Assembly (NCBI GenBank): GCA_964549445.1
Contig: CAZJVS010000012.1
Coordinates: 1-64,000 of the forward strand
Source: SpSt-539 sp964549445
GTDB taxonomy: Bacteria; Planctomycetota; Phycisphaerae; UBA1845; UTPLA1
Reading direction: 5' to 3'
DNA: 64,000 bases
Shown: piece after piece, positions 54,724 through 62,511 of the stretch
Layout: every line of letters begins with the position of its first letter
How positions within the stretch are numbered: the stretch's first letter is position 1
Made by a program: the position numbers and the translations under genes
The notes under the pieces: generated by a model
Told to the model about the DNA's origin: nothing
Databases searched by the model: none
What the model saw: only the letters and a program-made list of their open reading frames with translations

Positions 54724-55695
54724 TCACCCCGGCGATTTCGTCCGGGGCGTCTCTTTCTCCGGTTCGGGCGGCGTGCCTTCCCGCGACTCCTCCGCTTCTT
54801 CGGATTCGTCGGCGCCCTTCCCGTCCGGATTAAACACGCGCTTCTCACGATTCGATCCGCGCCACACCTCGATCACCGTCGACGGCGGGCGTTTAGGTTC
54901 CACTTTTTCCGGCGGTGGAGGAGGAGGTGCGACGACCACCGGCGGTTCCACCTTTGGAAACCCCATCGCATCTCGCAGCGTCACGGCCTCACTCGGCCCG
55001 TTCGCCGCACTCTTGTCCCGCAGGATGAGCTGAACCCGCGCGTTCGACGCCGCCACGGCGCTCAATCCGATGCTCTGTTTCGATGTCAATGCCAGCGTCA
55101 CCGACCGCGGAAGTTCCGCCTCCGATCGCACCTGCGTGCCGCGCTCGGCGCTGCCCGTCGGCATATCCGACTGATTCACCGCCAATACCATGATTCCGTG
55201 CAGGATCGGCTTCGCCACAAGCTCAAGCGCGTTGCCATCCGTGTTCGGCAGAACCGCGAGCACATCCACACGGTCCCCCGGCTCCACGAATCCCGCTCCA
55301 CCCTGGATCGCGTCCACCTTTACCGGCACCGCGCAAGTCTCGGGCTTGGCCATCAGAATCGCCTTCAACAAGGAAGGCGTGCCTATCGGAAAGAGGTCCG
55401 CGTCGGTGATCGGCCGGCCCTTGCCGATCGGCCGCTTGGCAAATCGCAACAGCGAAACGTTGTTATCCACCGGAAACATCCGCGCCGCCGAGGACACATA
55501 CTCCTCCGGCGGATTCCCCGGTTCCGTCCACTCCACCGATTCCACGAGATGCGGCGCCACGCGCTGATACTCGTCAATGTTCTCGATCGCGACGAAATAC
55601 CGCGGCCGCGCGGGTGGTTTGACACGGAAGTAGTTCAATACCCCCAGCGTAACCACGCCGCCGACAAAGATGGGAATGACAGTCCCGAGTTTCAA
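54724..55695 (-). CDS. cpaB: Tad pilus assembly protein CpaB/RcpC
   Basis: A 323-residue protein with an N-terminal membrane helix. The SAF/CpaB region includes 'YFVAIENIDEYQRVAPHLVE', 'RPIGKGRPITDADLFPIGTP' and 'VEPGDRVDVLAVL'. A Pro-rich stretch ('VVVAPPPPPPEKVEP') and an acidic, Lys/Glu/Pro-rich tail of about 60 residues follow. CpaB/RcpC is a periplasmic Tad component often thought to bind peptidoglycan and support the secretin. It lies between tadE and tadG. Confidence 0.88.
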   Translation of the reverse strand: MKLGTVIPIFVGGVVTLGVLNYFRVKPPARPRYFVAIENIDEYQRVAPHLVESVEWTEPGNPPEEYVSSAARMFPVDNNVSLLRFAKRPIGKGRPITDADLFPIGTPSLLKAILMAKPETCAVPVKVDAIQGGAGFVEPGDRVDVLAVLPNTDGNALELVAKPILHGIMVLAVNQSDMPTGSAERGTQVRSEAELPRSVTLALTSKQSIGLSAVAASNARVQLILRDKSAANGPSEAVTLRDAMGFPKVEPPVVVAPPPPPPEKVEPKRPPSTVIEVWRGSNREKRVFNPDGKGADESEEAEESREGTPPEPEKETPRTKSPG

Positions 55696-55756
55696 GCCCG
55701 TTGCTCCGTTTCCGGCGATGGACGACCCTCGATCGTCGCGCTTCCGCTCCGGCGCA

Positions 55757-56179
55757 CTATGTCTCTGTCTCCCGACGAAACGACGACACCACCTGGATCT
55801 GGGTGATGTTCAACCAGCCGAAAAACTGTCCGACGATCGATGCCTTATTGTAAGGCACCGTAATGGTTACTGTCTCGTAAGGCTGTCCCGATGTCGCGCG
55901 CGTAATGCCCACCGTGTACGAATACTTCGCCTTCGTCAGTCCCATATTGTTCATCACTTCGTCGACTCTTGCCTCGATGTTGGGCGTCGTCGCAGATGGC
56001 AATGTCGCATAACGCGCCCCGACTCGACTCGCCGTCGTCATCGACTGCTTGAAAAAGAACAGCCAGCCGAATTCGATGATCCCCATCAGGATCAGAATGA
56101 GCACCGGCGAGATTACCGCCATCTCCACGGCCGCGATGCCGCTCCGTTGATGACGTCGTCCGCGTCTGTTTGTCAACAT
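55757..56179 (-). CDS. tadE: TadE-like pseudopilin (paralog 1)
   Basis: A 140-residue TadE-family protein. A basic start 'RRGRRHQRSG' is followed by 'IAAVEMAVISPVLILILMGI', in which Gly before 'IAAVEM' matches the prepilin-type cleavage G/xxxxE. A helix and 'FKQSMTTASRVGARYATL' come next. TadE/F are minor pilins processed by the TadV/CpaA peptidase, whose gene ends just upstream. The paralog at 60988 has the same length and pattern. Confidence 0.9.
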   Translation of the reverse strand: MLTNRRGRRHQRSGIAAVEMAVISPVLILILMGIIEFGWLFFFKQSMTTASRVGARYATLPSATTPNIEARVDEVMNNMGLTKAKYSYTVGITRATSGQPYETVTITVPYNKASIVGQFFGWLNITQIQVVSSFRRETET

Positions 56180-56180
56180 G

Positions 56181-56747
56181 TCAGTACCCCAAACCGAGCG
56201 TCCGCGACGCCAGCACGACAATGCCCCCGAGGCCGAAGAACGCCCCGCACGGCATCGAAACCCGACCTGCATTCAGTTGCTCATACGACGCATAGTTCGG
56301 ATCGAGTATCCGCTCCGACGCCAATTTGCCAGCGATCATGGTCATGTTCGTCAGATGGGCCCGCCGATCCCGCGAAACGAGCATCGCCGCCAATCCGTAG
56401 ACGCCGCCGGCTAGTCCACCGACCACCAGCGTGTACAGGCACCCCATCGGGCCGGTAAACGCACCGATGGCCGCCAGGAACTTCACGTCGCCCGCGCCCA
56501 TCGTGCCGAACGCGTACAACGGCAGTAATACCGCGAGACCGGTTGCAACGCCGAAAAGCGACGCCTTCAGCCCGCCGAGTCCGCCGTAGAACGTCAGGAC
56601 CGCGACCCCGGCCGCGATGATCGCCACGTTCAGCCGGTTCCCAATCCGGCGCGCGCTGACATCGGTGTACATTCCCGCCGCGATCAGCGGAAACGCCACG
56701 ATCAGCGCCGCTACTTCGGACCCGCCCGACAGCATCCCGGACTCCAT
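56181..56747 (-). CDS. cpaA: Prepilin peptidase CpaA/TadV (A24 family)
   Basis: A 188-residue membrane protease with about six helices. The two catalytic Asp are in 'MYTDVSARRIGNRL' near residue 29 and in 'MGAGDVKFLAAIGAFTG' (GxGD) near 86. It lacks the methylase domain and zinc Cys of the type IV pilus PilD, as expected for the Tad type. It cuts Flp pilins and TadE-like pseudopilins. It lies between flp and tadE. Confidence 0.93.
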   Translation of the reverse strand: MESGMLSGGSEVAALIVAFPLIAAGMYTDVSARRIGNRLNVAIIAAGVAVLTFYGGLGGLKASLFGVATGLAVLLPLYAFGTMGAGDVKFLAAIGAFTGPMGCLYTLVVGGLAGGVYGLAAMLVSRDRRAHLTNMTMIAGKLASERILDPNYASYEQLNAGRVSMPCGAFFGLGGIVVLASRTLGLGY

Positions 56748-56776
56748 CCACGTCCTGCCGCGACGGCCTCATATCG

Positions 56777-56805
56777 CCCACGGCGGCGCATTGCGCCGCC
56801 GTGGG
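56777..56805 (-). promoter_or_regulatory. Perfect 13-bp hairpin 17 nt after the flp1 stop codon
   Basis: CCCACGGCGGCGC and GCGCCGCCGTGGG pair fully around ATT. No T-run follows, so it is not a simple terminator. Downstream genes could still be read through. The same layout occurs after flp2. Confidence 0.75.
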
Positions 56806-56822
56806 GCTGCATTTGATGCCGC

Positions 56823-57017
56823 CTACGAGCCGCCGCCGCCGCCCGTATTCAGGTTGCTGGCCGTCGTATTGAAAGTGGTCGAGACGTTCTGGCCGAGCGT
56901 CTGAATGGCTACCAGCGCCACCACGATGATCAGGGCCAGCATGACCGCGTATTCCGTGGCCGTCGGCGCCTCTTCCGACCGAACAAATCGCTGGATCTTT
57001 GTCACAAGCGTCTTCAT
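56823..57017 (-). CDS. flp: Flp-type pilin (paralog 1)
   Basis: A 64-residue Flp prepilin. The basic leader 'MKTLVTKIQRFVRSEEA' is followed by 'PTATEYAVMLALIIVVALVA', the xxxxEY motif and hydrophobic helix. A Thr/Asn stretch and a Gly-rich end 'NTGGGGGS' complete it. The residue before the cut is Ala instead of the usual Gly. GGAG lies 8 bases before the ATG. It is nearly identical in the core to flp2 at 61698 and would be the major subunit of the pilus fibre. Confidence 0.95.
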   Translation of the reverse strand: MKTLVTKIQRFVRSEEAPTATEYAVMLALIIVVALVAIQTLGQNVSTTFNTTASNLNTGGGGGS

Positions 57018-57162
57018 AAACTCTACTCCTATCCCACGAACAACAAATCCCGTGTCCCCGTTGGACCTTTCGCTCGCGCACGCGCGCGATCAAAGCACAC
57101 AAAACACTCTGCACTTCTTCGCCTGCGCCGAATGCGAGTGGACGTGGTTCCCTCCCAGTTTC

Positions 57163-57224
57163 GGTCAGACTCGCCCATCAAGTCGCCGGCGCTGTGTGCG
57201 TCCCGTTGGTTTCGAGCTCTGACC
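57163..57224 (-). promoter_or_regulatory. Possible structured RNA in the flp1 leader
   Basis: GGTCAGA (57163-57169) pairs with TCTGACC (57218-57224), and CTC/GAG extends the stem after a one-base bulge. About 45 bases are enclosed. In RNA sense these include AAACCAACGGGACGCA and the palindrome CGCCGGCG. A c-di-GMP-I riboswitch has a somewhat similar GGGACGCA segment, but its other conserved parts are not seen. Confidence 0.3.
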
Positions 57225-57247
57225 CCGGCGATGAGAGACTACCTGAG

Positions 57248-57275
57248 GCTATCCAACGTTCACAAATGCTGTCAA
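57248..57275 (-). promoter_or_regulatory. Candidate flp1 promoter (TTGACA-N16-GATA)
   Basis: On the minus strand a perfect TTGACA (57270-57275) and GATAGC (57248-57253) are separated by 16 bases, giving a leader of about 225 bases. The same -35, spacing and GATA core are found upstream of flp2. Confidence 0.5.
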
Positions 57276-57476
57276 TACTCCGTTCGGGTGAGTCAATCCG
57301 GAACCCCCCATTGGACGCGGAAAACGCGACTTATTTCTCGGAATTCGCGCGTACCGCCGCAAAACGACTGGCCATTCAGAGGGAACTCGCATGAGCGAAT
57401 GTGCGTGATCGCTGAAGGCTCGCGGTCGCATCGCCCCGCGCGGGATATCGCGGTACGCCGCCGGATGAAAGGCTTC

Positions 57477-59390
57477 CTACCGAATCAGGATCGACTGCCG
57501 ATCCCCGCCCAGCGTGCGAAACGCCTCGCGAAGCTGCTCGCGGTAATCGTCAATCGACCCCGTCGCATGAAACGCCGAGCCGTGCCCGATCTGAACGATT
57601 TCGTTCAATAAGTCCATGTCTGCGTCCGCGCCCACCCCGACCGCGTGAATCGTCATCCCCGCGTTCGCCGCCTGCGTCGCCTTTTGGATCGCGTACGACC
57701 TTCCGGCCGCATAGCTCGAACTGCCGTTCGATCCCACGTTCGCCCGTCCGTCCGTCAGGAGGAAGATGACCTTCGTCGTTCCCGCCCGTGCCCGTGCCGA
57801 CTGCAATTCCTTGATCGCCTCATTGATCCCGCCGCCTGTGTTCGTGTTGTTGTCAAAATGATTCGACTGTCGTTGAGTCAGCTTCACGTGGACCTGCGAG
57901 TGCGTAATCGTCAGGTTCACTTCGTGTCGCGCAGTTGTCGCGAAGGTCTCAAGCGAAAGCTGATCGAAGCTGTCCAGCGTCGTCAGGTAGTTGACCACCT
58001 CGCCCACCGAATCCTTCACCGCTTGCAGCGGCTGCTCCGGCGTATTCACCAGTTCGGGCGTCTGATCGTTCGACGAGTTGTCTTCCAGGAGGTAGTTCAC
58101 GATCGTTTTCAGTCCATACCGATTCCGGAGGTTTGGGTCCGTCTCGACCATCTCCGTGTCGTTCGCCCGCACGTAATCGATGTATTCCGTCCAGCTCCCG
58201 TCATCGAACGGCCACGACGCCGCCTGCGTCAATTCATTGCTGTCGATGTGATTGTCGCCGTTGCCGGGCCCGCCCCGATACTTTCCGCCGCTCTTCCTGC
58301 TCCGCCAGCCGGCCAGACCGGTCAGCACCTGCACGCGATTGCGATACTCCGTCGCGCTGCCGTCATATTGGCCGCTCAACAGCGCCGACCGCTCCGCCGA
58401 CGAGTAACCGGATTCCGTAAGATTCGCGATGATGTCCGATTGGGTCGTCGTTGAGCCGCTCGGAATGTAATACAACCCCGAGTCCGCCGTAGGGTTGTAC
58501 GCCCCAAGCGTCAGCGCCGTGCCCCATCCCGTCATCCAGCCCCACCGCGGCCCGGCCGGATCCGTCGTTCCGCCGGGCGGCTCTGCCCCCGGATTCGGGT
58601 TGCCGCCTTGGCTGTTCGGTGAACCGGGCCCTGTGCCCGGCTGATCATTCTGATTTCCCGGATTTCCCGGCGGCGGCGGATCGACACCATTCCCGACGCC
58701 GTTATTGCCCTTTGTCTTTGGCAGGTTGATCCAAACATCCTTGAGGTTGATCTGCGTGCCCGGATTCGTGCCGCCCGAATCCGACGGGTGCGCCTTGTAG
58801 TGCTTCAATTCGCTGTCGTCGTTCATTGACCCCGAAAGATCGACCACCAACGCGATGTCGCGCGGAATCAGCGCCGACCGCGCCGTCGCCGACACATCCG
58901 CGCTCGAACGGCCCAGAAGTCGCGCAAACAGCAGCGGAATCGGCCCCGATGGCGAGTTGCTCGTTCGTCGCACCGTGACCTGCGCAGCATTCGGCGCCAC
59001 CGTCGCCGACCCCGACCACGAAAATCCACCCGTCGACGTGTTGAACGCCGCCCGCCCCAGCGTTAGGTCCGATGTGTCCAGCGTGACGGTCGCGTTCGCA
59101 ACCGGGTTGCGATTCACCATGTCCTGCGCGACCGCCAATGCGCTCGCCTGGTTTACCGTGACCGAGCCGTTTGTATGCGTCATCCAGTTCGTCACGCCCA
59201 GCGCCGCCGCATCCGCCGCCCGCTGCAAGTCGGCCTGAACCGCCTGCAACATGGTCATCTCGACGCCAAGTGCCGCGAAACCCGCGATCACCGGCAGCAT
59301 GATCGCCACTTTGATCACGACCGCAGCCCGCCGTCGCCAATCCGGCACACGTCTGCGACGACCTGAGCCAGCTTCTCGCCTGCCTGTCAT
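57477..59390 (-). CDS. tadG: TadG-like pilus protein with intact VWA metal site (paralog 2)
   Basis: A 637-residue protein. ATG 59390 has GGAGG 7 bases upstream; ATG 59396 is too close to it. It has the TadG N-terminal helix ('IKVAIMLPVIAGFAALGVEM') and 'DLQRAADAAALGVTNWM'. The VWA domain has a complete MIDAS 'DLSGSMNDDS' and 'FLLTDGRANVG'. A Pro/Gly/Asn-rich insert of about 65 residues (near 235-300) interrupts the VWA fold shortly after the metal site. The end is 'RQSILIR'. It is the last gene of the second pilin cluster (flp2, tadE2, tadG3, tadG2). Confidence 0.88.
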   Translation of the reverse strand: MTGRREAGSGRRRRVPDWRRRAAVVIKVAIMLPVIAGFAALGVEMTMLQAVQADLQRAADAAALGVTNWMTHTNGSVTVNQASALAVAQDMVNRNPVANATVTLDTSDLTLGRAAFNTSTGGFSWSGSATVAPNAAQVTVRRTSNSPSGPIPLLFARLLGRSSADVSATARSALIPRDIALVVDLSGSMNDDSELKHYKAHPSDSGGTNPGTQINLKDVWINLPKTKGNNGVGNGVDPPPPGNPGNQNDQPGTGPGSPNSQGGNPNPGAEPPGGTTDPAGPRWGWMTGWGTALTLGAYNPTADSGLYYIPSGSTTTQSDIIANLTESGYSSAERSALLSGQYDGSATEYRNRVQVLTGLAGWRSRKSGGKYRGGPGNGDNHIDSNELTQAASWPFDDGSWTEYIDYVRANDTEMVETDPNLRNRYGLKTIVNYLLEDNSSNDQTPELVNTPEQPLQAVKDSVGEVVNYLTTLDSFDQLSLETFATTARHEVNLTITHSQVHVKLTQRQSNHFDNNTNTGGGINEAIKELQSARARAGTTKVIFLLTDGRANVGSNGSSSYAAGRSYAIQKATQAANAGMTIHAVGVGADADMDLLNEIVQIGHGSAFHATGSIDDYREQLREAFRTLGGDRQSILIR

Positions 59391-59447
59391 TGACATGCCT
59401 CCCGCTCTCCCCCGCCGGCCGGCCCTCCCGGCAGCACGTCGCCTTCC

Positions 59448-60920
59448 CTAGCGAATGAGAACCGCGACGTGTGACAATCCCTGAGTTCTCGACAGGAACT
59501 GCTTGATCTGCGCGAAGTACGGCGCGAAGTCGGTGTACGGCGGAATATGCAAATGCCCGCCGCCGCCGGTCGTCCCGATCCAGTCCATCAAGTCGTACGC
59601 GCTTGTGCCGGGCCGCGACGCATGACCCAGGCTCAGCGCCGCAACCACGCATCCGTTTCCGACCGCCTTGTTCACGTGCGACCGGTACGAATTCCCGTTC
59701 TGACTCAGTCCGTCCGAAATCACCAGGATGAACTTCTGCCCAGCTGGCACCGATCCCAGATTGGTCTCAGCGTGCTGAATGCCCGCTCCAAGGTTGTGCG
59801 TGTTGCCCGTCGCGTCCGCGACCATGGGGGTGATGTGGCTTCGCACCAGGTTCATGTCCGAAGTGAGGTCGGTCGTGAAGTGCCACGACTGGTTCCCGTT
59901 GTTGACGTTCATCTGGTCGCCGCGGATCTCGGCTTGGTCTGCCAGCCACAGCACCGTCTGCTTCAGTCCGTACAGCGGCATCTGCCGCGTCGCGGCCAGG
60001 GCCGGCGATCCGTCCTCCGACGATTGCACTTCGTTCAAGTATTGGATGAAGGTCCGCAACCCGAATTTGTTCTTATATGCCCCGCGCGAGTTGTTTCCCT
60101 GGTACCCGATGTATCCGCTCCACGTCCCTCCCATGCCCGTCGGATACGCCACGCCGTTCAATCCGAGCGAATTCATGATGGACGTCGCATTGCCGGTCAG
60201 CGTCGGCATCGACGCCGCGTCGTTGTGCCAGACGTTCATGTTTCCAAAGCTCGGACTGCCCAAATCGTTCCAGATCTGCTTGGCGTTCATCGTCCCCGTC
60301 GGAGCTGCGGCCACCATGTCGCCCAGGGCGGACTCGCTGATCAACTCGCTGTCGTTGTTCATTTCCCCGCTGTTGTCGACAACCACCGCCCACGTCCGCG
60401 CGGCGATCGCCGCCTGTGCCACCGCCGACACATCCGCCGCCGATCGACCGATGATCTTCGCAAAGAGCAGCGGCACCGCCCCGCTCGGCGAATCCGACGT
60501 CCGCCGCACAGTCACCTGCGCCGCATTCGATGGGTTCTGCCCCGCCCCGCTCCATGTGTACGACTGCCCCGCAGCGTCATACGCCGCCCGCCCGAGTACG
60601 ACGTCGCCGGCCGCCAGCGTCACCGTCGCATTACCGACGTAATTTCGATTGACGGTTTCCTGCGCGATTCCGAATGCCTGATTCGAATCGATGTTGTTCA
60701 AACTCGGCTGCCGCGCCATCCACCCCGCCACCGCCAGCGCCGCCGCGTCTGCCGCCCGCTGTGCGTCGTTCTGCAGCGCGTGCAGCATCGTCATCTCAAC
60801 GCCGAACGCCGCGAATCCTCCGATCACGGGCACGAGGAGCGCCACCTTGACCAGCACGGTCGCCCGTCGTCGTTCGCCGATCGCAGCCCACCGTCGAATC
60901 CCTGCGCTTCTCGCCGACAT
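59448..60920 (-). CDS. tadG: TadG-like pilus protein with a degenerate VWA domain (paralog 3)
   Basis: A 490-residue protein from ATG 60920. The N-terminal helix is 'VKVALLVPVIGGFAAFGVEM', followed by 'DAQRAADAAALAVAGWM'. The VWA metal site reads 'DNSGEMNNDS', with Glu in place of the third conserved Ser/Thr position. It is most like paralog 1 over the full length (shared 'LADQAEIRGDQM'-type segment, 'GGGGHLH', 'HVAVLIR' at the end). It lies between tadE2 and tadG2. Confidence 0.86.
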   Translation of the reverse strand: MSARSAGIRRWAAIGERRRATVLVKVALLVPVIGGFAAFGVEMTMLHALQNDAQRAADAAALAVAGWMARQPSLNNIDSNQAFGIAQETVNRNYVGNATVTLAAGDVVLGRAAYDAAGQSYTWSGAGQNPSNAAQVTVRRTSDSPSGAVPLLFAKIIGRSAADVSAVAQAAIAARTWAVVVDNSGEMNNDSELISESALGDMVAAAPTGTMNAKQIWNDLGSPSFGNMNVWHNDAASMPTLTGNATSIMNSLGLNGVAYPTGMGGTWSGYIGYQGNNSRGAYKNKFGLRTFIQYLNEVQSSEDGSPALAATRQMPLYGLKQTVLWLADQAEIRGDQMNVNNGNQSWHFTTDLTSDMNLVRSHITPMVADATGNTHNLGAGIQHAETNLGSVPAGQKFILVISDGLSQNGNSYRSHVNKAVGNGCVVAALSLGHASRPGTSAYDLMDWIGTTGGGGHLHIPPYTDFAPYFAQIKQFLSRTQGLSHVAVLIR

Positions 60921-60987
60921 CGCCTTGCCCTTTCGACCCCCCAGCGCCTCGTCTCTATCCAGCATCCGCGCCGTCACACGCCGCGGC

Positions 60988-61413
60988 TCAACTTCCACTC
61001 GAACCCAGGACCTCGCGTCGAAACGTTGTCTCCGCCTTCAGTTGCTGAATGTTCAGCCAGTTGAAAAAACCTCCCAGCAGCGACAGGTTGTTCGTGTATG
61101 GCATGACGATCTCGACCTTCTCGTACGGATTCTGCGTTGTCCCGCGCGTGATCGTGATCGTGTACTGAAACTTGTTCTTGCTCAGCCCCATCCCGCTCAT
61201 CGCGTTATCGATGTCGGAGGTCACTTCGGTATTCGTCGTCCCCGCCATGCTCGCCGTGCGCGCGCCGACCCTTGAAGCCGTCGTCATCGATTGCTTGACG
61301 TGAAACAGCCAGCCGAACTCGATGGTCCCCAGCAGCAGCAACAGGAGCACCGGCGTAACCACCGCCATCTCCACCACCGCCGCACCGCGACGAACATGTG
61401 CAGTCTGTCGCAT
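60988..61413 (-). CDS. tadE: TadE-like pseudopilin (paralog 2)
   Basis: A 141-residue TadE-family protein. ATG 61413 has AAGGGA just upstream; ATG 61425 is the alternative. 'HVRRGAAVVEMAVVTPVLLL' holds the Gly before xxxxE cleavage pattern, and 'VKQSMTTASRVGART' follows. It is clearly paralogous to the gene at 55757 and has the same order relative to a pilin and a TadG-like gene. Confidence 0.9.
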   Translation of the reverse strand: MRQTAHVRRGAAVVEMAVVTPVLLLLLLGTIEFGWLFHVKQSMTTASRVGARTASMAGTTNTEVTSDIDNAMSGMGLSKNKFQYTITITRGTTQNPYEKVEIVMPYTNNLSLLGGFFNWLNIQQLKAETTFRREVLGSSGS

Positions 61414-61651
61414 CGGTCCCTTCATCCGCCCGACTCCCGTATCCGCATTTCCGTTCGCCAGCTCGCCCTTCGCGATCGCTGGCCGCCACTCTCACTCCAA
61501 TTCAGCGCGCACCAAGAGCGCAGCGCTCGATCCCTCTCTCATCTCCTGCTAGTCGGAACGACTTGAGGTGTTCTCTGGGCCGTCAACGCACCGTCGAATC
61601 GTCTCGGGCCGCGGCATCGAGTGGCGGGCGGAAGCCGCAAAACCGCATCGT

Positions 61652-61680
61652 CGGGCGGCGGCGATGGACGCCGCCGCCCG
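61652..61680 (-). promoter_or_regulatory. Perfect 12-bp hairpin 17 nt after the flp2 stop codon
   Basis: CGGGCGGCGGCG and CGCCGCCGCCCG pair fully around ATGGA. The distance to the stop codon (17 bases) is the same as for the flp1 hairpin although the stem sequence differs. A short TTTT occurs later on the minus strand but not directly after the stem. Confidence 0.75.
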
Positions 61681-61697
61681 GATGCGAAATCTTGGGA

Positions 61698-61892
61698 CTA
61701 CGAACCGCCGCCGCCGGTCGAGTTCAGCTTGGTCGCCGTGTTGTTAAACGTCGTCGACACGTTCTGACCCAGCGTCTGGATCGCCACCAGCGCGACCACG
61801 ATGATCAGCGCGAGCATGACGGCGTATTCCGTCGCCGTCGGGCCTTCCTCTGACTGAATGAAATTTCGAATCTTGTTCAACATCGTCTGCAT
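61698..61892 (-). CDS. flp: Flp-type pilin (paralog 2)
   Basis: A 64-residue Flp prepilin. ATG 61892 has GGAG 6 bases upstream; an internal ATG lies at 61883. The leader 'MQTMLNKIRNFIQSEEG' ends in the usual Gly, followed by 'PTATEYAVMLALIIVVALVA' and a Gly-rich end 'STGGGGS'. The mature core is almost the same as flp1, with differences in the leader and tail. It opens the cluster flp2, tadE2, tadG3, tadG2. Confidence 0.95.
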   Translation of the reverse strand: MQTMLNKIRNFIQSEEGPTATEYAVMLALIIVVALVAIQTLGQNVSTTFNNTATKLNSTGGGGS

Positions 61893-62511
61893 GAGACACT
61901 CCTTCGTTCTTCCCGGATTGACCGTCGCCGGGACCACCCCGCCGTGTCCAATCCCCAATTCTTCCTCGAACTCCCAATTACATGCACAATCCGCATGCAC
62001 TTGGGTTCCGACATCGTCACCGGACGAACTACACCATCGATAGATGTACCCCGACCCAGTGTCTATGAATCAGCGTATCGCCCGTCTGGGTGACATGTCA
62101 AGAGAATTGTGGCGTGTTCGCGACTCGCTCCCCCATGCGAACGACGCCTCTCGTAACCGACATGCTGGCATGCGTTTAACTCCCAATAATTCCGGCCCTT
62201 TTCGGACCCAATATTCCTCCATCACTAATTGAGGCAATGCCGAACAGGCGATTGATCGATTCACACCGCGCAACAATCCACGCTCGCGCTTCGTTCGACG
62301 CGGCGCAGAACCGCCGAGAATCGCGACCAAATCTCCCGCAAATACGCGAGTTCACCCGAACTGTTGAGGCGACCCGATTCGCAATGGTCTACGATGATGT
62401 GCCGGAGATTCCCGCAGAGCGCCGACTCAACGCGTCTCGGCCGTGCCGCAAATAGGCCAATCGGACGTTCGTGGAAGCGGCGTGGCGATCGGTCCTCGCG
62501 ATGGAGCCCCC
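61893..62511. other. 619-base gene-free stretch between flp2 and the second repeat-protein gene
   Basis: No convincing gene was seen. It holds the flp2 leader and promoter (62074-62101) on the minus side. The plus side provides the GGAG site, 5 bases before the ATG at 62512. The middle (about 62160-62260) is AT-richer than its surroundings. No clear plus-strand promoter could be picked by eye. Confidence 0.6.
62074..62101 (-). promoter_or_regulatory. Candidate flp2 promoter (TTGACA-N16-GATA)
   Basis: On the minus strand a perfect TTGACA (62096-62101) and GATACG (62074-62079) are separated by 16 bases, with a leader of about 175 bases. The geometry equals that before flp1. Confidence 0.5.

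Larger units (their letters stand above)
57018..57476. other. 459-base gene-free stretch: flp1 leader and promoter
   Basis: No plausible gene was seen on either strand. It holds the flp1 ribosome site, a candidate promoter (57248-57275) and a possible structured leader (57163-57224). The part from about 57290 to 57476 lies behind the stop of the tadG2 gene and shows no recognisable element. Confidence 0.6.

Noticed and set aside
57132..57611. A 159-codon plus-strand frame in the gap upstream of flp1
   Set aside because: It runs into antisense of the tadG2 gene, has no ribosome site and no family features.
62044..62455. Short open frames between flp2 and the second repeat-protein gene
   Set aside because: Each is under 75 codons, without a ribosome site or coding-like composition.
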